The notes under the pieces: generated by a model
Told to the model about the DNA's origin: nothing
The model's database searches: none
Seen by the model: the letters and a program-made list of their open reading frames with translations, nothing else
In this document: one piece after another, positions 35,512 through 44,905 of the stretch
How the letters are laid out: the number at the start of each line of letters is the position of its first letter
Numbering within the stretch: position 1 is the stretch's first letter
Translations under genes and position numbers: made by a program
NCBI RefSeq assembly: GCF_003201775.1
Contig: NZ_QJJZ01000006.1
Span: forward strand, 175,235-239,234
Length of the DNA: 64,000 nt
Origin: Arenibacter sp. ARW7G5Y1
Lineage (GTDB): Bacteria; Bacteroidota; Bacteroidia; Flavobacteriales; Flavobacteriaceae
Reading direction: 5' to 3'

Positions 35512-38500
35512 CAATTCCAAAATATTCCTTAACCCTTATTTGAAAATTTTGCTGCAAAGGTAGTGCTTGTCTATTTAAAATCTCCACATCATTACGATAA
35601 TTATCTAATATTGAGGGCCTAGTAAGAATAGGGTTCTCAAAGGAATCATTACTACTGTTGCTTTCCCTTTCTTTTGTCTTCCCCTGTTTTATAGCGGCAT
35701 TGTCCAATTTCAACATTTCCCTATTAATGTTGTTCATCTTATTAATAGTTTGCTGGGTAACTCCATTTCTCAATAAATCATTTTGAAAATCCTCCATTTG
35801 CTTCACCAACTTTTCACCCAACTTACGATCATCGTTACTGATAAGGTTCTTTAATTGATCCTCAAGTTGTTCTCGCAATAGTTGTTGCTCTTTGTAAATC
35901 TCATATAATTCATTTAGTTCCTCTTCACTAGGCCCCGATTGATTGCCAGCAGAACCACCCTCGCTTAGACCGCTGCCACCCTGGCCGGTTTTAGAGCCTT
36001 GCCCTTCCTTAGAACCCTTACTCTTGCCATTAGCGCCTTCTTTACCATTATCTCCTGCCTCTCCATCACCATCTTTACCATCATTACCATTCTTCCCAGA
36101 ATTACCTTCCTCTCCTTTGCCTTTCTTTCCATCGCCAGAACTACCGCCTTCAGAGCCCTTTTTTCCCATCTCTCCCAATTTCTCACCTAACTTTTCCTGT
36201 CCCAAAATAATGTCGGGCAATTGAAAACCTTCTCCATCTCCTTCACCCATACTTGGACTCATACTCTCTTGCATATTTTCCAAAACATTGGCCAAAAAAT
36301 CGCTAAGGCTATTAGAGGCATTCAAAACATACTTTTGATAAGAAGCGCCTTGATACATTTCACTCTCAGCCATACTTTCCAAGGCCTTATCCAAATTATA
36401 ATACACTTCGGTAATTTGTTCATTAACAAATTCAGAAAGTTCAGCCTGCCTCAAGGATAAAGCAAACAAACTATCGTCTACATGCCCAAACAATTCCCTT
36501 AATTCTTGTTGCTTTTTTATACCAGCAGTATTTACAGAACCGGACAACTCAGTTTGTACCATACTATTATACAATCCTTCCTGTTTAAAAGAAAAGGTGA
36601 TCAAATTATCCAACAACTGCCTCAACATTTCGGCGTCCTCTGCAGTAGATGAACCCCCTCCACCACCAGAACCGGCCGACATCAAATTTTCAGAAAGTTC
36701 CTTCATTTTTTTGGCAGCCGACCTTTGTTTGGCTTTAACCTTATCAGTAGAAGACTTATCCCCATTAGGCTGTTTGGCAAGCTCCTCCATTGCATCCTTT
36801 TGATCCTTCTTCACCGCTTCCACCTTGCCCATATCCAACTTTAAATCCATAGGCTTCCTTAAATGAGCAATATCCTTCATCAATTCCTCCACCTCTTTAC
36901 TAATTTCTTCAAATTTAGAACTTAAACTATCCTGTACAATTTGCTCCACTTCAGAACCCCACTCCTTATCTACCAAAGACTTCTGTTCCTTGGACAAAAG
37001 GTCCAAATCTTCCCCCAATTGCTGTGCCTTCTGTTGGACATAATATCTTTTGGTGAGCTCCAACAACTGTTCCAAATTTCGATCAGCATTCCTCTGCTTC
37101 TTTCCAAGATCTTCCAGCCGTTGTGCCAATTCATCCTTGTTCAATTTTTCCGCTAACTTGTTTAACTCCTCCAACAAACTTTCATTCTTCCTCGCCTCCA
37201 ATTCCTGCCTTTCCAACCTTTCCTCAAGAAGCCGTTTCAATTTACTATTATCTTCTGCCTTCTTAAGATTATCCTTCAATTGGCCACTAAATCTTTTCAT
37301 TAAATCTTCCTGTACCTCCTGCTGCTTCAGAAAATCCTTAATACGCTTCTGATCTGAAAAACTTAGGGTACTATTTTCCCTTTCCTGCCTTTTAATCTCC
37401 CGTAAAGTTTTCTGTTGTTCCTTGGACATTTCCAAGGATCTATCCAGATTATTAAGAATAGACTTTTGAAAGGCCAACTCCTTCTCCCTCAATTGATTAT
37501 CATTTAGCAAAGAAGAGGAGAACACCTGACTTTTAGTGATTTTACCCTTGTGGATAGCATCATTATCCTCCACTTCAAAATAGTAATCATAAATCTCACC
37601 TTCAACCAACTCCAAACCGGAAGGAAAGGTGTAATAAAATTTATTATAATTGGTATTAGGATTGGACAGGACCATTACATTTTTATCAACCTGTCCTCTA
37701 GTATAGTAAATCAATCTAACAGTACTCAATTGGTAATCATCGGTTGCCTCCCCTACGTAATAAGACAGATTAGGATTTAAGGAATCAAGAACCTGATCCA
37801 CCCGTAATCTAGGATAAGCATCCCTTACCACAGTAAAACTATACCCCAGACGCTCATAGTTGTCAATGTTGGCATTGGAAATGGACAATTCATAATCCAA
37901 ATCGGAAAAAACACGTTTATCAAAACTAAAAGTATCCCCTGATCTTTCAAAATTCAGAATACTATCCCCCAAATGAAAAAGTACTTCATCGGTTGTCTTA
38001 GTCTTCATCTTCCAAGATACACGCGTACCCTCAGGAAAAACAGCATTACCAGTACTTCTTATTACCTCATCCCCTTTATTGGTATAGTCCGGATAATCAA
38101 GAATCATATTAAAATCCACAATACTAGGCGCAGCAAGTACATTTAAAAGGTACTCCTTGGACCTAAAACCATTCGCAACAAAATAAAACGGAACACTTTC
38201 CAAAGGTTGCGTAAATTCATACTGATAAAATCCCTGTTTTAGCTGTAAAAGAAATTCATTATCCCCCACCACAATAGACATACTTTCTGGTCTAATACCT
38301 CCCTCTGTAGCCACAGAAACAATCTTGGAACTTCCTTCCAAAACATCCAAATTTTTAGAAAGTAACTTAAAACTAAAAGGTGCCGGCGGTTCATAGGCAA
38401 GATCATAGTTAACTACTCTTTTATAGGAACTGAAATACGAAACTACATCTCCAGAAACCCAGATTACACCAAAAACAAAAAGAGGAAGCAATAAATATTT

Positions 38501-38959
38501 GGCGTATCCTATATTATCTTTAAGATCAATAGCCTTAACGAAAGGAATTACACTCAAATCCGTTGATCGTTGTTGTATACTCGCCAATAACAATTCCGAT
38601 TCCGTTTTACTTTCTGCCAAATCCAACAGGTTTAAAAGTTTATCGTCCACTTCAGGAAAATGCTTGCCTATTAAAAGGGATGCTTCCTTATTAGTTAAGC
38701 CGCGCTTCCATTTTAACAAAAAGGCCAAAGGCCTAAAGATAAATTTCAAAACCAGGAACAATTCAACACTCACAAATAAGATCAAAAGAACGAGCCTACC
38801 CGAAGAATTTAACCACAAAAAATACTCAACACCCAATACTACCAAAAAGAAAAGCAATCCAAAAGCCAAAAAAAGAAGCACACCTTTAAGCAACATCTTA
38901 GAGTAGAACTTTGCAATAAAGGCATTAAGCTTTTCAAGTATTTTATTATAATTATCCAA
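35504..38959 (-). CDS. large DUF4175-type membrane protein
   Basis: An envelope protein of about 1151 residues. Three N-terminal membrane segments (near 22-45, 53-72 and 155-175) precede a beta-rich region (about 180-470). Long Gln/Glu/Lys coiled coils follow (about 480-760), then a Gly/Ser/Lys/Glu low-complexity stretch of about 85 residues (DNA about 35,930-36,190) and a helical C-terminus. It matches DUF4175; the function is unknown. No ATG fits the start. TTG at 38959 gives MDNYNKILEKLN, which agrees with relatives as I recall them, and a promoter-like pair lies just upstream. A start at 39028 (also TTG) would be upstream of that promoter. Confidence 0.8.
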   Translation of the reverse strand: MDNYNKILEKLNAFIAKFYSKMLLKGVLLFLAFGLLFFLVVLGVEYFLWLNSSGRLVLLILFVSVELFLVLKFIFRPLAFLLKWKRGLTNKEASLLIGKHFPEVDDKLLNLLDLAESKTESELLLASIQQRSTDLSVIPFVKAIDLKDNIGYAKYLLLPLFVFGVIWVSGDVVSYFSSYKRVVNYDLAYEPPAPFSFKLLSKNLDVLEGSSKIVSVATEGGIRPESMSIVVGDNEFLLQLKQGFYQYEFTQPLESVPFYFVANGFRSKEYLLNVLAAPSIVDFNMILDYPDYTNKGDEVIRSTGNAVFPEGTRVSWKMKTKTTDEVLFHLGDSILNFERSGDTFSFDKRVFSDLDYELSISNANIDNYERLGYSFTVVRDAYPRLRVDQVLDSLNPNLSYYVGEATDDYQLSTVRLIYYTRGQVDKNVMVLSNPNTNYNKFYYTFPSGLELVEGEIYDYYFEVEDNDAIHKGKITKSQVFSSSLLNDNQLREKELAFQKSILNNLDRSLEMSKEQQKTLREIKRQERENSTLSFSDQKRIKDFLKQQEVQEDLMKRFSGQLKDNLKKAEDNSKLKRLLEERLERQELEARKNESLLEELNKLAEKLNKDELAQRLEDLGKKQRNADRNLEQLLELTKRYYVQQKAQQLGEDLDLLSKEQKSLVDKEWGSEVEQIVQDSLSSKFEEISKEVEELMKDIAHLRKPMDLKLDMGKVEAVKKDQKDAMEELAKQPNGDKSSTDKVKAKQRSAAKKMKELSENLMSAGSGGGGGSSTAEDAEMLRQLLDNLITFSFKQEGLYNSMVQTELSGSVNTAGIKKQQELRELFGHVDDSLFALSLRQAELSEFVNEQITEVYYNLDKALESMAESEMYQGASYQKYVLNASNSLSDFLANVLENMQESMSPSMGEGDGEGFQLPDIILGQEKLGEKLGEMGKKGSEGGSSGDGKKGKGEEGNSGKNGNDGKDGDGEAGDNGKEGANGKSKGSKEGQGSKTGQGGSGLSEGGSAGNQSGPSEEELNELYEIYKEQQLLREQLEDQLKNLISNDDRKLGEKLVKQMEDFQNDLLRNGVTQQTINKMNNINREMLKLDNAAIKQGKTKERESNSSNDSFENPILTRPSILDNYRNDVEILNRQALPLQQNFQIRVKEYFGIDD

Positions 38960-38976
38960 AACAGACCATTTTATAA

Positions 38977-38984
38977 CCAAGGTA
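38977..38984 (-). promoter_or_regulatory. candidate promoter of the DUF4175-ybeY-mnmG operon
   Basis: The minus strand has TTTG, 19 nt, then TACCTTGG, close to the TTG-N19-TAnnTTTG pattern (one mismatch). It places transcription start just upstream of the TTG at 38959. Confidence 0.45.
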
Positions 38985-39044
38985 CAAAAAAGACAACTAG
39001 TCCCAAAGGAGACAAAACCCAATCCCAAAATAGAACGCTTTATG

Positions 39045-39052
39045 TATCTTTG
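39045..39052 (+). promoter_or_regulatory. -7 promoter element of gltX
   Basis: TATCTTTG matches TAnnTTTG and lies 17 nt before the gltX ATG. It is divergent from the operon starting at 38959. Confidence 0.6.
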
Positions 39053-39069
39053 CGCAAAAATAATACTTC

Positions 39070-40581
39070 ATGACCAAGAAAGTACGTGTTCGCTTTGCCC
39101 CAAGTCCAACAGGACCTCTACACATAGGTGGTGTAAGAACCGCTTTATTTAACTATTTGTTCGCCAAAAAACATAAGGGCGACTTTATCCTAAGAATTGA
39201 GGATACCGATCAAAATAGATATGTTGAAGGGGCAGAACAATATATTATAGACGCCTTAAATTGGTGTAATATACCTTACGATGAAGGCCCTGGTAAAGAT
39301 GGTGGATACGGGCCCTACAGACAAAGCGATAGAAAAGAGCTATACAAAAAATATGCCGATATTCTTATTGAAAAAGGCCATGCCTATTACGCCTTCGATA
39401 CCAGTGAAAAATTGGATTTTCACAGAAAGGACCATGAAGAAAAAGGTAAAACATTTATATACAATTATCACAACAGACTAAAGCTTTCCAACTCTTTGGC
39501 CCTGAGCCCAAAGGAAACAAATGCAAAAATACAAGCCGGGGAAGATTATGTTATACGCTTTAAAACACCTCAAGATGCCGAATTACATTTAACCGATATA
39601 ATAAGGGGCAACATCAAAATAGATACCAATACCCTGGATGATAAAGTATTGTTTAAAAGCGATGGCATGCCCACTTACCATTTGGCCAATATAGTTGATG
39701 ACCATTTAATGGACATTACCCATGTTATCCGCGGTGAAGAATGGTTGCCTTCTTTAGCACTCCATCAGCAATTGTACGATGCCTTTGGTTGGGAAGCACC
39801 AAAATTTGCCCATTTACCCTTAATCATGAAACCTGTGGGCAAAGGAAAACTTAGCAAGAGGGATGGGGAGAAAATGGGGTTTCCTGTATTTCCACTTACT
39901 TGGAACGATTCCATAGGGTATAAGGAGGCAGGATATTTTCCGGAGGCAGTCATAAACTTCTTGGCCTTATTAGGCTGGAATCCCGGTACGGAACAAGAGA
40001 TATTTTCCCTAGAGGAACTAGTTTCTACCTTCAGTTTGGAAAGGGTTAACAAATCGGGAGCACGTTTCGACCCGGAAAAAACCAAATGGTACAATCAACA
40101 CTATCTTCAAATCCAAGACGATACGGACCTTGCCAATCAGTTTATGCTGAACTTGGATAAAAGGGGCATAGAGATCCCAAATGACAAAAATAATGCCGAA
40201 TATGTAAAAAAAGTAGTGGCCCTAATTAAAGAGCGAGCCACTTTCGTAAATGATTTTTGGGAATTGGGCAATTATTTCTTTTTAGCTCCCAGCGTATATG
40301 ATGAAAAAGTAGTGAAAAAACAATGGAAAGAAGACACTCCTAGCATTATGACACAATTGCTATCCCTGCTGGAAGGTCTGGAAGACTTTGGATCTGAACA
40401 ACTCGAAACCGAAGTTAAACAATGGATTTCCCAAAATGGACTATCATTAGGAAAAGTAATGCCCCCTTTAAGATTGGTCATTGTTGGGGAGATGAAGGGC
40501 CCACATATTTTCGATATTATAGCTTTAATAGGGAAAACAGATAGTATCAATAGAATAAAAACGGCCACCTCCATACTTTAA
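39070..40581 (+). CDS. gltX: glutamyl-tRNA synthetase
   Basis: A 503-residue class I aminoacyl-tRNA synthetase that charges tRNA-Glu. The HIGH-type motif is PSPTGPLHIGGVRTALFNYLFA at the N-terminus and the KMSKS-type motif is KLSKRDGEK near 260-268. LRIEDTDQNRYVEGAEQYI and HVIRGEEWLPSLALHQQLYDAFGW are typical of GluRS, and the C-terminal anticodon-binding region is complete. It is housekeeping and divergent from the DUF4175 operon. Confidence 0.98.
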   Translation: MTKKVRVRFAPSPTGPLHIGGVRTALFNYLFAKKHKGDFILRIEDTDQNRYVEGAEQYIIDALNWCNIPYDEGPGKDGGYGPYRQSDRKELYKKYADILIEKGHAYYAFDTSEKLDFHRKDHEEKGKTFIYNYHNRLKLSNSLALSPKETNAKIQAGEDYVIRFKTPQDAELHLTDIIRGNIKIDTNTLDDKVLFKSDGMPTYHLANIVDDHLMDITHVIRGEEWLPSLALHQQLYDAFGWEAPKFAHLPLIMKPVGKGKLSKRDGEKMGFPVFPLTWNDSIGYKEAGYFPEAVINFLALLGWNPGTEQEIFSLEELVSTFSLERVNKSGARFDPEKTKWYNQHYLQIQDDTDLANQFMLNLDKRGIEIPNDKNNAEYVKKVVALIKERATFVNDFWELGNYFFLAPSVYDEKVVKKQWKEDTPSIMTQLLSLLEGLEDFGSEQLETEVKQWISQNGLSLGKVMPPLRLVIVGEMKGPHIFDIIALIGKTDSINRIKTATSIL

Positions 40582-40737
40582 AATACTAGGTCTAATAGAT
40601 GCCCTGTGATTAACAGTAATTTCAAATTGGAACACAATTTTAAGTGAATAACCTAAGCCTTGTAACATATTTGCCAAAATTGCAACTTATCTACAAAGAC
40701 TTTTGTAAATTCATTAGCTAATCTTAAAAACTAAATC

Positions 40738-41667
40738 ATGGGTTCATTTTTACTTATACCGTTATTACTTTTCGGTCTTATTATCCTTTTTTCTTCTTTC
40801 TTTACGGTCAAGCAACAAACCGCGGTAATTATTGAGCGCTTTGGAAAATTTAATAGCGTACGTACTTCCGGTTTGGGAATGAAAATTCCGCTGGTAGACC
40901 GCATCGTAGCCAGAGTTGGGCTAAAAATCCAGCAATTGGATGTCATTGTTGAGACCAAGACTTTGGACGATGTATTTGTAAAATTGAAAATATCCGTACA
41001 ATATGTTGTTTTAAAGAACAAAGTGTATGAAGCCTTTTATCAACTGGAATATCCGCATGACCAGATAACCTCGTACGTGTTCGATGTTGTCCGTGCCGAA
41101 GTTCCTAAAATGAAGTTGGATGATGTCTTCGTAAAAAAAGACGATATTGCCATAGCAGTGAAAACAGAACTACAAGATGCCATGTTGGATTACGGCTATG
41201 ACATCATTAAGACCCTGGTAACCGATATAGATCCAGATGCACAGGTTAAAGAAGCCATGAACCGCATCAATGCCTCTGAAAGGGAAAAGATTGCAGCACA
41301 GTTTGAAGGAGATGCAGCCCGTATCCTGATAGTTGAAAAGGCAAAGGCCGAAGCTGAAAGCAAACGACTACAGGGACAAGGTATTGCCGATCAAAGAAGG
41401 GAAATTGCTCGTGGTTTGGAAGAATCGGTAGAGGTGTTGAACAAAGTGGGTATAAATTCCCAAGAAGCCTCTGCCCTTATTGTGGTTACCCAACATTATG
41501 ATACGCTACAATCTATTGGGGAAGCTACCAACACCAATTTAATACTATTACCCAACTCTCCTCAGGCTGGAAGTGACATGCTAAATAATATGGTGGCCTC
41601 TTTTACTGCCAGTAACATGATAGGAGAATCAATGAAAACGCAAAACAAAAAGATAGATCCCAAATAG
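40738..41667 (+). CDS. SPFH/band 7 (stomatin-like) membrane protein
   Basis: A 309-residue membrane-scaffold protein. An N-terminal hydrophobic anchor (about 3-22) is followed by FFTVKQQTAVIIERFGKF and the SPFH domain to about residue 190 (IPLVDRIVARVGLKIQQLDV, ETKTLDDVFVKL). An Ala/Glu-rich helix (AKAEAESKRLQGQGIADQRREIARG) then forms the oligomerising coiled coil. It resembles QmcA/YbbK-like stomatins that organise membrane microdomains or proteases. A 156-nt upstream gap carries no certain promoter; a bidirectional terminator follows. Confidence 0.92.
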   Translation: MGSFLLIPLLLFGLIILFSSFFTVKQQTAVIIERFGKFNSVRTSGLGMKIPLVDRIVARVGLKIQQLDVIVETKTLDDVFVKLKISVQYVVLKNKVYEAFYQLEYPHDQITSYVFDVVRAEVPKMKLDDVFVKKDDIAIAVKTELQDAMLDYGYDIIKTLVTDIDPDAQVKEAMNRINASEREKIAAQFEGDAARILIVEKAKAEAESKRLQGQGIADQRREIARGLEESVEVLNKVGINSQEASALIVVTQHYDTLQSIGEATNTNLILLPNSPQAGSDMLNNMVASFTASNMIGESMKTQNKKIDPK

Positions 41668-41686
41668 TACAATTAACACTAGATAA

Positions 41687-41731
41687 AAAAACCTTTTATG
41701 ATCTGCTCTACACAAATCATAAAAGGTTTTT
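41687..41731. terminator. bidirectional terminator
   Basis: Arms AAAAACCTTTTATGAT and ATCATAAAAGGTTTTT pair over 16 bp around a 13-nt loop, with A- and T-tracts at the ends. It lies between the convergent SPFH and DUF6327-like genes. Confidence 0.88.
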
Positions 41732-41753
41732 CAATTAAGCCAAATAAAGGGAA

Positions 41754-41969
41754 TTAGTTAAATCTTTTCAATAACTTCTTAGCAACAAAGGAGATTAATA
41801 ATTTCTGGGCTATTCCACCAACCCCACCCAACAATTTTGTTGGATAAAAATTCGCCTTTGTTCTATTGACGTGCAGTCGTAACTGCTCCTTATCAATTTC
41901 CCTCTGTAATTTTAAAATAGTCAACCTTTGATCTATTTCCTCAAAAGAAGTAAAAACCTGTTTTGCCAT
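41754..41969 (-). CDS. small DUF6327-like protein
   Basis: A 71-residue basic protein. A charged helix (about 8-35, SFEEIDQRLTILKLQREIDKEQLRLHV) precedes a Gly-rich, weakly hydrophobic segment (KLLGGVGGIAQKLLISFVAKKLL). It resembles the flavobacterial DUF6327 family as I recall it; the function is unknown. It is last in a three-gene run with the holin-like and YtxH genes (6-nt and 11-nt gaps), a combination that suggests envelope stress or membrane stabilisation. Confidence 0.75.
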   Translation of the reverse strand: MAKQVFTSFEEIDQRLTILKLQREIDKEQLRLHVNRTKANFYPTKLLGGVGGIAQKLLISFVAKKLLKRFN

Positions 41970-41975
41970 AACCTT

Positions 41976-42320
41976 TCAATCATAATAGTATTTTGAAAAA
42001 TTCCTTAACATTGGTTTGTCCATTATATCCCTATATACATAAAATATAATACCAATTAAAATATAAAACAGCCCCACCAACAAAAACCCCATAAAGGTGT
42101 TTCCCAACCACAGGCCAATACCATATGCCGCTGCACAAGACAACATAAATAGAGCAAGTAAGGCTATGCTTCCAAGCATCAACATCTTGGCAAAAGAAGT
42201 CATAGTCCGCATACCTATCTTAAATCCCTGAAGCTTATAATACTCCCCGGTATTTTCCAAATAGGATCGGATATCACTATCCACTTCAGAAATGTTTTCC
42301 CTAATTTCCTCTAAGGCCAT
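41976..42320 (-). CDS. phage holin family-like membrane protein
   Basis: A 114-residue protein with two adjacent membrane segments (about 46-67 and 76-97) after a charged N-terminal helix (EEIRENISEVDSDIRSYLENTGEYYKLQGFKIG). It fits the group annotated as phage holin family (Holin-X-like), which in Bacteroidota are chromosomal proteins. No phage genes are nearby, so lysis is not implied. It is in the middle of the three-gene operon. Confidence 0.82.
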   Translation of the reverse strand: MALEEIRENISEVDSDIRSYLENTGEYYKLQGFKIGMRTMTSFAKMLMLGSIALLALFMLSCAAAYGIGLWLGNTFMGFLLVGLFYILIGIIFYVYRDIMDKPMLRNFSKYYYD

Positions 42321-42331
42321 ATAATTCCCTT

Positions 42332-42661
42332 TTATTTTTGTAGTTGTGCATTCTTATTCTTCAGATCTACCAACTTCTTTTCCAAGGCAGTTATAATATC
42401 ATCGGCTTTATAGCTCATGTTGGAAATCGTCTCTTCCAACCTTTGCTCAAAATCGACCTTCTTTTCTTCTGCAGTCTTGGTAAGCTCTTCCTTCGCCTGG
42501 GATATTCTACTCGTAATATCATCTGTCGTCTCCATAGCTTTTTTCTTGATCTTTTTTCTAGTTTTAGTCCCTTTATCGGGTGCATATAATATTCCAATTC
42601 CCGCTCCTATGGCAGCACCGGTTAATAATGCCAATAAAGTATTTCCGCTATCGTTTGTCAT
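42332..42661 (-). CDS. YtxH domain protein
   Basis: A 109-residue protein with the YtxH signature: a Gly-rich membrane segment LLALLTGAAIGAGIGILYAPDKGTKTRKKI at 9-38, then a long Lys/Glu amphipathic coiled coil. The family is general-stress related in Firmicutes and common in Bacteroidota, with no known mechanism. It is the first gene of the small operon with the holin-like and DUF6327-like genes. Confidence 0.88.
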   Translation of the reverse strand: MTNDSGNTLLALLTGAAIGAGIGILYAPDKGTKTRKKIKKKAMETTDDITSRISQAKEELTKTAEEKKVDFEQRLEETISNMSYKADDIITALEKKLVDLKNKNAQLQK

Positions 42662-42968
42662 AATTCTTTCTTTTATTGTTACTAATTATAATTTAAGCAG
42701 CCCTATGTAAATTTTCCTAAGGCTAAAAATCAAATTTAAAGGAAAGGAAGATTTTAGATTAACGCTATCCATCAAACTTTTGATCCTAACTCCCCAATTG
42801 GGTAATATTAAAGTAAAAAACCAATTAAAGGCCCTATAACAATCCAAAATACCAATTGTTATGGAATAACCTTAGACCAAAAAAAAACCACAGCATTCGC
42901 AAGCTGTGGCCTTCAATTTTTATAGAAAATACCAATTGTTACATCAGTAGCTATAAACTTAATTTATA
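42662..42968. other. intergenic stretch with a direct repeat
   Basis: About 300 nt without a gene. AAAATACCAATTGTTA occurs at 42846-42861 and again at 42926-42941, exactly 80 nt apart, on either side of the glnS terminator. The upstream part must contain the promoter of the YtxH operon, but no clear TAnnTTTG box was identified. Confidence 0.6.
42888..42909 (-). terminator. terminator of glnS
   Basis: CCACAGC/GCTGTGG form a 7-bp stem with an 8-nt loop. On the minus strand it is followed by nine U (42879-42887), as expected after glnS. Confidence 0.82.
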
Positions 42969-44654
42969 CTAATTTTTATCCTGAATTTTGGCCCAAGTAT
43001 CCCTTAGGCCTACCGTTCTATTAAAAACCAATTTTTCCGGTCTGCTATCCGGATCTATATTAAAATACCCCATGCGCTGAAATTGGAAACGCTCACCAAC
43101 CTTGGCATCGGCCAAACTAGGTTCAACATAAGCCGAAATAATCTGCAAGGAATCAGGATTAATAAAATCCAAGAAATCCTTATCCTTATGCGCATCCGGT
43201 GTTTCGTCGGTAAAGAGACGGTCATACAATCTCACTTCCGCCCTAAGGGCATGCTTGGCAGAAACCCAATGCAAGGTCCCCTTAACTTTTCTTAAACTTT
43301 CTTCGGTACCACTTCCACTTTTACTTTTAGGATCATAGGTACATTGCACCTCAATAATATTCCCATCGGTATCTTTAGTGCAGGATTCGGCCTTTATAAT
43401 ATACCCATTCTTCAAACGTACCTCGCCTCCAAGTTTTAGCCGAAAGAATTTTCTATTTGCCTCCTCCTTAAAATCTTCCTGTTCAATGTAGATTTCCCTA
43501 GAAATCGGAAGCTTTCTATAGCCTGCCAACTCGTCTTCGGGGTTATTTTCCGCATCCAGCCACTCCTCCTCTCCATCGGGATAATTGGTCAGTACCACCT
43601 TCAACGGATTTAAAACACCCATTACCCTAGGTGCAATTTTATTCAAATGTTCGCGGACATGAAATTCCAACAAGGAAACATCCACCACATTATCCCTTTT
43701 GGCTATCCCAATAGTATCTGCAAAATTTCTGATAGATTCCGGGGTATAGCCCCTTCTTCGCAATCCAGAAATTGTAGGCATTCTGGGATCGTCCCAACCT
43801 TTTACAAAGCCTTGTTCCACCAATTGAAGCAACTTGCGCTTACTCACTACGGTATGACTAAAATTTCTCCTAGCAAATTCCCTTTGTTTGGGCCTCACCA
43901 TATCTTTATCTACCACCTGGTCCAAAAACCAATCATATAGCTCCCGGTGCATAGCAAATTCCAGTGTGCACAGGGAATGGGAAACCTGTTCAATATAGTC
44001 GCTCTCCCCATGCGTCCAATCGTACATGGGATAAATACACCAATCGGTATTTGTTCTATGGTGTGCCCTGTACAAAATGCGGTACATTATAGGATCGCGC
44101 ATTAACATATTCGTAGAGGACATATCCACTTTTGCCCTTAGAACATGTTCCCCCTCTTTAAACTTACCTTCCTTCATACCCTCAAATAACCGCAGATTCT
44201 CCTCAACGGAACGATCGCGAAAAGGACTAGGCTTTCCCGCCTCTGTGGGGGTTCCCTTTTGCACGGCAATATCTTCAGCACTTTGGCTGTCTACGTAGGC
44301 CTTACCCATCTTTATCAACTCTACGGCCCAATCATACAGTTGTTGGAAATAATCAGAAGCAAAACATTCGGTATCCCATTCATAACCAAGCCAGGCAACA
44401 TCCTTCTTAATGGCATCGACATATTCCTGCTCCTCCTTGGCCGGATTGGTATCATCAAATCGCAAATTAACAGGAGCCCCATACCTGAGTCCTAACCCAA
44501 AATTCAGGCAAATTGAGCTCGCATGTCCAATATGTAGATACCCGTTGGGCTCAGGTGGAAATCTAAACCTAAGTTTCTCTTTAGGAAAACCCTTCCCTAA
44601 ATCCTCCTCAACGATATGCTCAATAAAATTTAGCGATTTCAGTGCTTCACTCAT
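42969..44654 (-). CDS. glnS: glutaminyl-tRNA synthetase
   Basis: A 561-residue class I synthetase that charges tRNA-Gln. FPPEPNGYLHIGHASSICLNFG holds the HIGH motif (41-44), VVSKRKLLQLVEQGFVKGWDDPRMPTISGLRRRGYTPESI holds the KMSKS-like site, and the C-terminal two-barrel anticodon domain is complete to FNRTVGLRDTWAK. Starts at 44663 and 44654 are both ATG. 44654 is chosen because MSEALKSLNF is family-like and the -7 element at 44673-44680 would put transcription start about at 44666. Confidence 0.97.
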   Translation of the reverse strand: MSEALKSLNFIEHIVEEDLGKGFPKEKLRFRFPPEPNGYLHIGHASSICLNFGLGLRYGAPVNLRFDDTNPAKEEQEYVDAIKKDVAWLGYEWDTECFASDYFQQLYDWAVELIKMGKAYVDSQSAEDIAVQKGTPTEAGKPSPFRDRSVEENLRLFEGMKEGKFKEGEHVLRAKVDMSSTNMLMRDPIMYRILYRAHHRTNTDWCIYPMYDWTHGESDYIEQVSHSLCTLEFAMHRELYDWFLDQVVDKDMVRPKQREFARRNFSHTVVSKRKLLQLVEQGFVKGWDDPRMPTISGLRRRGYTPESIRNFADTIGIAKRDNVVDVSLLEFHVREHLNKIAPRVMGVLNPLKVVLTNYPDGEEEWLDAENNPEDELAGYRKLPISREIYIEQEDFKEEANRKFFRLKLGGEVRLKNGYIIKAESCTKDTDGNIIEVQCTYDPKSKSGSGTEESLRKVKGTLHWVSAKHALRAEVRLYDRLFTDETPDAHKDKDFLDFINPDSLQIISAYVEPSLADAKVGERFQFQRMGYFNIDPDSRPEKLVFNRTVGLRDTWAKIQDKN

Positions 44655-44672
44655 ATTCTCCATTTTGATGCG

Positions 44673-44680
44673 CAAATGTA
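44673..44680 (-). promoter_or_regulatory. -7 promoter element of glnS
   Basis: The minus strand reads TACATTTG, matching TAnnTTTG, 18 nt before the chosen ATG. Confidence 0.5.
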
Positions 44681-44905
44681 GGGAAAATGCAGGTAAAGCC
44701 TACGATAAAATACGCATACCATACAATAAAGTGGGTTTCACAACAGATTTAAATACCCTTACAACTTTAAATTTCCAGTATTGTAATTATATAACATATT
44801 TGTAATTGAATACTTTGTAATTCAAGGTGTTCCCAATTTTCAAAAAAAGTTATCTGATATTTATCAACAATAAATGCTGGTAGTAACCCCTAACTACAAC
44901 ATCTC

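Noticed and set aside
35943..38906. Plus-strand frames rich in Pro, Ser and Leu opposite the DUF4175 gene
   Set aside because: They mirror the Gly/Glu/Lys-rich and coiled-coil codons of the real gene and have no independent features.
38960..39028. A longer DUF4175 protein starting at 39028
   Set aside because: That codon is also TTG, the added residues are not family-like, and the promoter-like pair ending at 38977 would lie within the coding region.
41976..42320. Prophage remnant suggested by the holin-like protein
   Set aside because: No other phage genes are near, and such two-segment proteins beside YtxH genes are chromosomal in Bacteroidota.
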